From IMG/VR virus record IMGVR_UViG_3300042397_001782, positions 55,981 through 119,980 of that record: a DNA stretch of 64,000 nt. One strand, given 5' to 3'. This stretch comes from a virus. Below, in pieces: positions 47,201 through 54,597 of this stretch (its first letter is position 1; every line of letters begins with the position of its first letter). The notes below the pieces were generated by a model. The model was given only the letters and a program-made list of their open reading frames with translations, did no database searches and was not told where the DNA came from. The translations under genes were made by a program, and so were the position numbers.

Positions 47201-49532
47201 TACATTAAATCAATTAGAAAAACAAAGTCCTTATTATAGTCCAATACCTTCTCCTCTTCCTATAGATACTACTTTAGATTTTGAAGCAGATACATGGGTA
47301 AACCAAACTTTTACAGTCCCTGCTGGACTTGGAAAAATAATTAATTATGCTAACTCTTTACCTACAGGTTCTCAAATAACTATTATAAATAGTCCAGGAT
47401 CACCATTGGCAAATGGGCAATCTTTTATTGTAAGTAGTACTACTCAAATAACTTATACAGGATTTTTTAATTTAGATGGGGGCAGTTCAGGAGTAACACT
47501 ATCAAATGTTTCTATTAGAGTTAATTTAATGCCTGGAAATAGCGATCAATATTTTTTAGAAAATTATTTAGATAATGCTACTTCTACAAATATTTTAAAT
47601 GATTGTAATACAGGGTATATTTACTATGGTTCCATAAAAAATAACTTACCTAGACAATATGGAAGTATTGATGATATGTTTTTTATTGATACAGGGTTGA
47701 AAGGATGTGCTGGTCAAAACAGTTTGATAGGATTTTATGGAGATAGTTATATTAATACTTTTTCTTTTGTAAGAACAGGTGTTACAGGAATGTTAGAAGA
47801 TTCTATTATAGATGATAATAGTGCTACATTTGCAGATAAATTTGACCCTAAATATACTATAAATAATATAATAGGGGCAAGCAATAGGTCTTATTTATTA
47901 AATTTATACTTAGCTCAAAAAGCAAATATAACTTTATTAAACACTGTTACAGAGTCTGATGTAAACTTAGATTTAAGATATGAAGGGCCTACTTTTAATG
48001 AAGTGTATTATCCTAAATTAGCTAATGGTAAATATAAATTATTTTCCACTAGAAAAATTGAATATGCAGAAGACTGTTATTTAAATACTTATTTTTATGA
48101 ACTATTTTGCAATAATAAAAATGATAATTGTACAACTAGTGCGACTGAATTCATAGAATATAATGATGCCTATAGAAATTTCCATGATAATAAAATAAAC
48201 TTAAATAATGATTATAATGAATTAAATGGTATGAGATTTAATCTTATTAAACCAATTAATTCTACATATAAAACTTGTGAGTGTGATACTGAATTTGACA
48301 ATAGAATTGCAATTTCTTCTAAAGATAATCAATCTATTAGTCAATTAAATTATAGTAAATTTTTACCAAATGATTTTATTACACTACCTCATAAAGAAGG
48401 AAAGATAACTAATTTATTTAAAGAAAACCAAGTACTTTATGCACATACCACAGATAATGTTTGGAAATTACTTACATTAGAGTCTAGGCTTCAAGCGGAT
48501 AATAATCAAGTATATTTAGGAACTAATAATTTATTATCCAGTCAATCTCTAGAATTATTTGCTTCTAATGAAGGATATATGGGATTACAAGATAAAAGAT
48601 TTTCATTCCAAAATAATACTGGATATTTCTTTGCAGACTTAAAAACCCAAACATTAAATCTAATGTCAGGGGGAAGGTTAGATGCTATTTCTACTTATGG
48701 TATGAACAGCTTCTTTAAAAACCAATGGAATACATACTTTAATTCTTATGGGGCTTCTACAAACTCTAATTTGCCTATTATACCTCAATCAAACCCAGAT
48801 TTGTCCACAGTGGAGATTTATTTTGGATATGATTATAGACATAAAAGACTTCTTCTAACGGATAAAACAAACGGATTTACCCTTAGTTATTACCCAGAAG
48901 ATAAGGCATTTTATTCTTTCCATTCGTATCTACCAATGGCGTATCTTCAGAATAGAGACACTTTCTTTACTCAGAATGATAATTATGACGTTTATATACA
49001 TCAAGATAACTTTAATTCTTATAGAAAATTCTATGGTGTTAATTACCCTTCTTTAATTGACGGAGTATTTACCTATCATCCATTAGTATACACAACACTT
49101 AATAATGTTGGTATGAAAATAGATGCCTATAAAAATGTTAACGGTCAGCTATTGATTACCAATGAAGTACCTACAAGTTTACAGGTTTGGACTAGCAGAC
49201 AACATAGTGGGGAAGTTTTCTTAAAAACTCCTATTAACGCTGATTACATGGAGAATGTTGTATTAAATAATCAATTTCACAACATAATAAATGGGGTTGT
49301 ATATTGTAACAACTTGGCTAACTATGTGTTAGACGATACTATTAATTTTTTGAATGGGGATATTTTTCCAGTTCCTAATGCCAATGTAAGTTTTTCTAAG
49401 GATTGGACCCAAGTAGATAGGCTTGAGAATAATTTCTTTAACTATCGAATCAGTATAGATAACAAAGATTTAGAAAATTTAAAATTTATACTTAAATTTA
49501 CAGTTCTTAATTACAATATATCCATGCGTTAA
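44241..49532 (+). CDS. Giant tail protein (crAss-like muzzle/stabilisation type), 1763 aa
   Basis: The N-terminus (SLQDIKNYTFTKGMNDDASPEAQPADTYRAALNMVKESSEGDENFL) has the motif KGMN.D..PE...YR.A.NM that I associate with the long tail-stabilisation or muzzle proteins of crAss-like phages. The rest is beta-rich and Asn/Thr-heavy, with repeated blocks of strands over 1700 residues. The C-terminal part (DISFKNQW-like, then LTDKTNGFTLSYYPEDKAFYSFHSYLPMAYLQN) resembles repeated beta sheets. No enzyme motif is seen. It overlaps the next start by 1 nt. Confidence 0.7.
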   Translation: MAEQNNNKTRSLQDIKNYTFTKGMNDDASPEAQPADTYRAALNMVKESSEGDENFLTTEYSNAFRIKLPGKVLHSNLIKQLNQVVVFLHTNEIGLYDPNLNTYTKLYASPGLNFSIYIDSVSFTKTECEDVVLIFWDSVNRVRNINISKFIKEGPGDGPVEELELFKTADTCINLSDVSFIENAAYNVDAGVYRPFIQYEDEDGNTTNYYIINENIPLIEDGTNGTYEYIDGNESKILNKSIVLKFDNVDTKYPFINVGFIKTVNGVPTAFIFKRKQPTNIFSTVTYEGDTTFIQTVDIAEVLTKRAFYLSAKTGLIYNNSLLLGGLKGKRNVDYQQYANKISVKYVTGRINLSRTKGYKNPEHIIHHKSWMRDENYMLGIVLEFEDMSESAAFPLINKQYTPFPEFTGSGGPRPETNDTKLCCTDDRVYWKEVNTAKRTAYNHFAGDLSVTDFCSGTIDNNSNNIRSEGYLGYFESEEKYPVILRCGASPGSLDVNDYMYPVDTSTGKAIGKNITLFKMPDSTIEPFHNNIIDDFAIEDNKNRFDSKYDNLEIYPLGLKLENIEFPTLEETDGVKVTGYRIVYVRRDTFNKSVQDKGWFVEMFKNNLNGTDYIYPKHNVNSGAKWDYFSNLRDRTIESSSPIQDFVRNCGYGKHYDNGIIFYGGNTLFSQLGVNVNHVKIEQQYNTTGYYIDSVRGQNSDRFSTIGDNTYDPSTFLDKDGRFRSASIQIYNLYNYGYDQKSDGTLDRSRGYFNRTEVIYQFKNICTDNYSYVNDNVILNKILNSDFSLVNFYRESGFYLDFNNPTDLSFNKNYREFNNQTFTVASTTTVTIPLNTFLSPGQIVTISNLGGCNTTSVFGPVGRQFTVINGTTLQVIGTPFTLAQVGLSCNTIDYDVSTSRQYFNSDSSAKKCNCTTLFDNIVENIIGGIGVRLLTATSTSDILVPIPPATSFPTTITDYPNGTIFTINAVSPPTVPFLAGDKYKWNSTLNQLEKQSPYYSPIPSPLPIDTTLDFEADTWVNQTFTVPAGLGKIINYANSLPTGSQITIINSPGSPLANGQSFIVSSTTQITYTGFFNLDGGSSGVTLSNVSIRVNLMPGNSDQYFLENYLDNATSTNILNDCNTGYIYYGSIKNNLPRQYGSIDDMFFIDTGLKGCAGQNSLIGFYGDSYINTFSFVRTGVTGMLEDSIIDDNSATFADKFDPKYTINNIIGASNRSYLLNLYLAQKANITLLNTVTESDVNLDLRYEGPTFNEVYYPKLANGKYKLFSTRKIEYAEDCYLNTYFYELFCNNKNDNCTTSATEFIEYNDAYRNFHDNKINLNNDYNELNGMRFNLIKPINSTYKTCECDTEFDNRIAISSKDNQSISQLNYSKFLPNDFITLPHKEGKITNLFKENQVLYAHTTDNVWKLLTLESRLQADNNQVYLGTNNLLSSQSLELFASNEGYMGLQDKRFSFQNNTGYFFADLKTQTLNLMSGGRLDAISTYGMNSFFKNQWNTYFNSYGASTNSNLPIIPQSNPDLSTVEIYFGYDYRHKRLLLTDKTNGFTLSYYPEDKAFYSFHSYLPMAYLQNRDTFFTQNDNYDVYIHQDNFNSYRKFYGVNYPSLIDGVFTYHPLVYTTLNNVGMKIDAYKNVNGQLLITNEVPTSLQVWTSRQHSGEVFLKTPINADYMENVVLNNQFHNIINGVVYCNNLANYVLDDTINFLNGDIFPVPNANVSFSKDWTQVDRLENNFFNYRISIDNKDLENLKFILKFTVLNYNISMR

Positions 49533-52500
49533 TGGCTAAAGGTAAAAATAAACTTAATAAACCTAATTCTTCAGGGTGGTTGGATAACTACTCTGAGGAA
49601 TTTTCTATTAGTAAATATGCTGATGGAGATAGAGTTATTGACCCTTTACTTTCTCCTGGACAGCTAGCTCAACTAAATAAATTAAAAGAATTATCAAAAA
49701 AACTTCCAAAAGATGAAGAAATTCTTTTAAAACAAATGCAAAATAAAAGAGCTCAAGATAAATTATCTGTTTCAAAAGAAAAAACTACTGCTGATAAATT
49801 AAAAAAGCTTGTTAGAGAGCCTGTTACTACATTAGCAGACCAAGCTGAATATAATAATTTTGATTTATTATTTGGTACTCCAGGAAGAGTAGGTACAGGT
49901 ATATATAGTACTGTTGGTAATTTATTAACTCCTTCTACTTATCCTACATTAGGAAAAGGTGCGGTTAATTTAGTTAGTAATGCTTTAGCAGATAAAAATG
50001 TTTATGAGGGAGTTAATGAAGATGCTAGTAAAATATTAGGAGAAGGGTTAGATATTTTAGATATAATAGATATGGGAGTGGCTTTAAAGTCTTTGCCTTA
50101 TTTAAATAAATATATACCTAACTCTAAACAACTATCTGGTTCTAGTATAACTTCTTCTGTAGAGGATGTTGGTAAAGGTTTTAAATCAGAAATAGATAAT
50201 ATTAGTTCTGATATTTTAAAACTAAGGGAGGAAAAAACCCTTTATGAAAATAATTATAAAAACCTTATTAGTAGATATAAAAATAAAGAAATAACTCCTG
50301 AACAATATAAGATAGAGTACCAAAAAATATTACCAAAAGATGTGTATTTATTAGGGGATTTAGAGAAAAAAGTAAGAGAATTGCGAGTAAGACAAGATAT
50401 TTTTAACACTCCACAAAAAAATATATTAAACTCTAAAAACCAATTAGGTAAAAATATATCCGATGGTGGGTCAAATAATAAAGGTGTTTTTGAAATTGGC
50501 GATAAGTATGTAGCAAAACTATCAGCACATGGATATGATGATGCAAGTAGATTGGTGAATTACGCTGATAAAATTAAGTCTTCAAGAATAATGAAAACAC
50601 ATCAAGTTAAAGATATAGATGGAAAAGTTTATTTAGTTCAAGATAAAGCAAAAGGCACTCCTTATACTAAATTATCAGAAAAAGACTTAAAAACTATTCC
50701 CAAAAATCAAATAGATAATTTTTATAATGATATTGCAGAATTAGAAAAAAATGGTTTAAATATAGATATTAGTGGGAATAAATCAAATATATTTTATGAC
50801 CCTAAAAAAGGATTTCAGTTTATAGATTTAGGAATAGGTAAAATGCCAGATATTGAAGATATAAATAAATTAGTTATTAAAAAACAAGATGGGGGAGAAA
50901 TAAATCAATATGAAGATGGTGGCAAATTAAAACAATATTTTAAACTTCCAACCAAACGTGTTGCTGTGGATAACACTTATAATAAGAATAGTCCAATAGG
51001 CAACAGTTCTGATGATAAGGAAATGGTTAACAGGTTGTTAATAGAAAAAGTCAACAACGCCCGAAAGGCTAAAGAAAATGAAGATGCAAAAAAATATGTA
51101 GAAAAAGACTTTAAAGAATCTGTAGATTTCTTTGAGAATTATTATAATTCTCCTAGATACAAAGAAATGTTAAAAAATTCTACAAATCTAGAAGATGTAT
51201 ATAATGAACAAAGAATAGATAATCTTAGAACTACTGCTGCATTTAGTAAAAATAATGATGAAGGAAATCCAAATAGTTTTGGATATTCTAATAGTTATTC
51301 AGGAGATATTTCTATTTTACCTGCGGGTAGGGGAGATAAATATACAATGACACATGAACTAAGTCATTCTTCTGATAGACCCTATATTTCTTCATTACCT
51401 AATGAATTATTTAAAGATTTAGGGTTAAAAACTAGATTTAATCCTACAAAATCTGTTTTAAAAAACGTATTAAATATTGGAACTACTAAAAATAGAGTAA
51501 TACCCTATTTAGATGAAATGAGAATTTTAGATAACCAAAAAAAGTTTGATTCAAAATTTCATTTAAATAAAAATAATATTAATGAAGAAAACTTTAATTC
51601 TTTTTATAGAAATTATGTAGGAGAGCCTACTGAAGTAAGAGCAAGGTTAATGGAAATTAGAAGAGGGGGACTAGACAATAATATTTATAATCCTTTTAAA
51701 GAAAAGGTTACTCCTGAAAATTATAAAAAATTAAAAGATTACTTTTATAAAAAAGATGACATAGATAGTCCAATTTTTGATTTAGAACAGTTATACGATG
51801 AAAATAAAGTTATAAAGTTTTTAAATGAAATTTCTGAAAACAAAGAGGAAGACACAGTTCCAATGGCTAAAAATGGAGGAGAAATAAACCAATATGAAGA
51901 TGGGGGCAAATTAAAACAATATTTTAAACTCCCAACCAAACGTGTTGCTGTAGATAACACTTATAATAAGAATAGTTTAAAATTAGACAGTTCTGATGAT
52001 AAGGAAATGGTTAACAGGTTATTAAGAGAAAAAGCCAATGAATCCCAAAAGGCTAAAGAAAAAAGGATAGCTGATGTAAGAAGGCTAGAAGAGTTAAATC
52101 AGAAATCTATGTTAGAAACTGCAAATGCAAAAGATTTGTATGACATAGGAGAAGGGATGAAAAGTAAATATAGATTTTCAAATGAAGACAACTTCTTTGA
52201 TGACTATATTAACCCACTTAATATGGTAGGGGGAATGGCTGGAGGATTAGCTCAAACTCCAGAATTAATTAACCAAGGAGAGTATTTAAATGCAGCATTA
52301 AATGTAGGATTACCTTTAACCGTTGGGGCTTTAGCAGGTATTGGCACTCAAAATACAGGACAGTTTGTAAATAACTTAATTAATCCTTTAGCTGATGTAA
52401 GTGATAAACTTTTAAAAAAACAATCAGTACAAAAATTTTTAAAAACCCCTCGTTTTGATTTAGGTCGTAAAGAGTTTTTACCAGAATCTTTATCTTTTGA

Positions 52501-54586
52501 TTATCAAGATTTAGGTGATGAAAATTTTGCTGTTTTATTAAAAGACCCTAATAATAAAATCCAAGCAAATCTTTCTTTATTTAAAGAAGATGAAGATTGG
52601 TATAAGCCTAGAATGATTACAGTAAAAGAAATTCTTCAAGGACATAAAATACAAGATATTTTATATCAAAAAGGTATTGAAGAAGTTAGAAAAAAAGGCT
52701 TAAAAGGTATTAGAAGTGGGGATTATTTAATGGAACCAGAAAAAACTATAAAAGCTCAAAATAGATTTATTAAAGAAAATTTACTGCCTGATGCTAGTAC
52801 ACAAAATAAAAATTTACCTATAGTAGGATTATTAAACCATAAAAATCCAAATTTATATGAAGATTTTTTTGCATATTATGCTACTATACCTAAAGAAATA
52901 AAATATAAACATTCTATAAAAGAATTGTATGATAGTTTTAAAAATATACTACCAGGTAATAAATCTACAAAAGCTTTAGAGTATTTAAATGGTGGTACCA
53001 TAAATAACAATATGAAAAATAAAAAAACTAAAAAATATCCTGCAGGAGGTTATCTTAATTATCAAGAAGGATATAAAGGATTCGGTATGGGTCCTGAATT
53101 ATATCAAGATAATTCATACTTTAGATCAGTAATGCCTGACAATATTGAAGATATGGAAGAAATGATTAATAAACCAAGCGTATTTTCAGGAATTAATGAT
53201 GTATTAGGTTCTGTAAATCAAGGAGTTAATCAAGTTACTGGGTTAATGAGTAAATTTCAAAATCCACAAACAGGTATGACTAATACAGGTATGATTAATC
53301 CTGAACAAGCTTTTATGCAAAATTATCAAAGTACTCCAGGAAAAAAAATAGATATTAACGATCCTGCTAACCTTACAGATTTTGAAGATTTTGATATGTC
53401 AAATCTTTGGTCAGATTATTTTAATCCTTCAAAATCATCTAATCCTTTTCCCTCAAATTTATTAAATTCAGTTGCACCTCCAGCTAAAAATGGAGGTTAT
53501 TTAAAAAAATACCAAGATGGAGGAGAAATGGATATGTTGCCTGTGGGTGCCCCAGAATATATTCATAAAAGCAATGTATTTAATGAACAGTATAATCCTG
53601 TACCGAGAGTACATTTTAGTGATGATACTACTGCTTATGATATGGGAGTAAATCTAAATGATTTAGTAAATATGAACGGAGGTAGAATAAGACAATATGC
53701 AGGAGGTGGTTTTGCAGAAATGTATGGTAATAGTTATGGCGGGGCATCTAGTTCTCCTAGATTATTTAATGCAAATACAGGTAGAGCAACTTTAGGAGAA
53801 TTACAAGCTGCTACTCAAAATGATTTTTTAAATACAAAAGTAAGAAATGATAGACAACAGTTTGTAGATGATAAAGTAGATTGGGGTGCATTTAACTTTT
53901 TAAAACAACCTGCAGGATTTGTATTAGGTAGATTAAGTGAAGTACCGATTGTAGGAAATATTACTAAAAGTGCTTTAGGAGATTCTTTTTTAACAAGAAC
54001 AAAAGGTTACACAGTAGGGTCTGGTGTAGGAAAAACTATTACGGGGGTTGGAAAAATTGCTGGAGGTATAGCTACAGGTAATGTTGGTATGGTAGGTAGT
54101 GGTATTGGAGATGTAGGTTCAGGAGTTGGAAGTACTTATGGTAATTTAGCTGCTAGAGATGCTATGTCAGATTATAATAAATCAGGCTATGTTTCAAATA
54201 AAAGACTTGAAAAAGCTTCCCAAGATTTTGGTAATATGATGGATACTGCTTCAGGGTTATTTGGTAACATAAAAGGAGGAGTAGGTATGGCTAAAAATAT
54301 GGGGGGAATGGAAGGAATGTTTGGAAATATGAAAGGAGGCCAAACAGGTATGAAAGGATTTGGTAATTTTATGGGTAATTTGACAGGATTTAGAAACGAA
54401 GATGGAGGCATGTTAGATTATGAATATACTATGGTTCCTGAGTTTAAAAAAGGAGGACTTACTCCTAGTAAAGCAGAGAAAATGTTACACGATAAAAGTT
54501 TTACTACTGATAAACAAAGAAAATACTTTGGTTATATAGCTTCACAAAATAAAAAAACTGAGGGTGGTTGGTTAGACTCTCTATAA
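49532..54586 (+). CDS. Large virion protein with kinase-, metallopeptidase- and acetyltransferase-like segments, 1684 aa
   Basis: Order by residue: 1-300 helical; 318-435 kinase-like (GVFEIGDKYVAKL, VQDKAKGTPY, Asp412 in DISGNKSN, FIDLG at 430-434); a 60-aa linker at 453-515 (GGEINQYEDGGKLKQYFK...); about 520-770 metallopeptidase-like with HELSH at 608-612; a second copy of the linker at 782-845; about 990-1083 acetyltransferase-like (ITVKEILQGHKIQDILYQKG); 1150-1684 with several GG...Y..GG motifs and a C-terminal KAEKML...QRKYFGYIA segment. It is probably a packaged or ejected protein. All domain calls are by eye. Confidence 0.6.
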   Translation: MAKGKNKLNKPNSSGWLDNYSEEFSISKYADGDRVIDPLLSPGQLAQLNKLKELSKKLPKDEEILLKQMQNKRAQDKLSVSKEKTTADKLKKLVREPVTTLADQAEYNNFDLLFGTPGRVGTGIYSTVGNLLTPSTYPTLGKGAVNLVSNALADKNVYEGVNEDASKILGEGLDILDIIDMGVALKSLPYLNKYIPNSKQLSGSSITSSVEDVGKGFKSEIDNISSDILKLREEKTLYENNYKNLISRYKNKEITPEQYKIEYQKILPKDVYLLGDLEKKVRELRVRQDIFNTPQKNILNSKNQLGKNISDGGSNNKGVFEIGDKYVAKLSAHGYDDASRLVNYADKIKSSRIMKTHQVKDIDGKVYLVQDKAKGTPYTKLSEKDLKTIPKNQIDNFYNDIAELEKNGLNIDISGNKSNIFYDPKKGFQFIDLGIGKMPDIEDINKLVIKKQDGGEINQYEDGGKLKQYFKLPTKRVAVDNTYNKNSPIGNSSDDKEMVNRLLIEKVNNARKAKENEDAKKYVEKDFKESVDFFENYYNSPRYKEMLKNSTNLEDVYNEQRIDNLRTTAAFSKNNDEGNPNSFGYSNSYSGDISILPAGRGDKYTMTHELSHSSDRPYISSLPNELFKDLGLKTRFNPTKSVLKNVLNIGTTKNRVIPYLDEMRILDNQKKFDSKFHLNKNNINEENFNSFYRNYVGEPTEVRARLMEIRRGGLDNNIYNPFKEKVTPENYKKLKDYFYKKDDIDSPIFDLEQLYDENKVIKFLNEISENKEEDTVPMAKNGGEINQYEDGGKLKQYFKLPTKRVAVDNTYNKNSLKLDSSDDKEMVNRLLREKANESQKAKEKRIADVRRLEELNQKSMLETANAKDLYDIGEGMKSKYRFSNEDNFFDDYINPLNMVGGMAGGLAQTPELINQGEYLNAALNVGLPLTVGALAGIGTQNTGQFVNNLINPLADVSDKLLKKQSVQKFLKTPRFDLGRKEFLPESLSFDYQDLGDENFAVLLKDPNNKIQANLSLFKEDEDWYKPRMITVKEILQGHKIQDILYQKGIEEVRKKGLKGIRSGDYLMEPEKTIKAQNRFIKENLLPDASTQNKNLPIVGLLNHKNPNLYEDFFAYYATIPKEIKYKHSIKELYDSFKNILPGNKSTKALEYLNGGTINNNMKNKKTKKYPAGGYLNYQEGYKGFGMGPELYQDNSYFRSVMPDNIEDMEEMINKPSVFSGINDVLGSVNQGVNQVTGLMSKFQNPQTGMTNTGMINPEQAFMQNYQSTPGKKIDINDPANLTDFEDFDMSNLWSDYFNPSKSSNPFPSNLLNSVAPPAKNGGYLKKYQDGGEMDMLPVGAPEYIHKSNVFNEQYNPVPRVHFSDDTTAYDMGVNLNDLVNMNGGRIRQYAGGGFAEMYGNSYGGASSSPRLFNANTGRATLGELQAATQNDFLNTKVRNDRQQFVDDKVDWGAFNFLKQPAGFVLGRLSEVPIVGNITKSALGDSFLTRTKGYTVGSGVGKTITGVGKIAGGIATGNVGMVGSGIGDVGSGVGSTYGNLAARDAMSDYNKSGYVSNKRLEKASQDFGNMMDTASGLFGNIKGGVGMAKNMGGMEGMFGNMKGGQTGMKGFGNFMGNLTGFRNEDGGMLDYEYTMVPEFKKGGLTPSKAEKMLHDKSFTTDKQRKYFGYIASQNKKTEGGWLDSL
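50888..51071 (+). repeat. Direct repeat copy 1 (linker), about 180 bp
   Basis: Encodes GGEINQYEDGGKLKQYFKL, then TKRVAVDNTYNKNS...SSDDKEMVNRLL. It matches the copy at 51870-52060 almost exactly at DNA level for the first 110 bp, with only a few mismatches. It lies between the kinase-like and the metallopeptidase-like segments of the 1684-aa protein. Confidence 0.85.
51870..52060 (+). repeat. Direct repeat copy 2 (linker), about 180 bp
   Basis: Second copy of the linker, about 980 bp after copy 1, between the metallopeptidase-like and acetyltransferase-like segments. Both copies have the insert-like variation at the same point (after NTYNKNS). Confidence 0.85.
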
Positions 54587-54597
54587 AAAATAACAAT

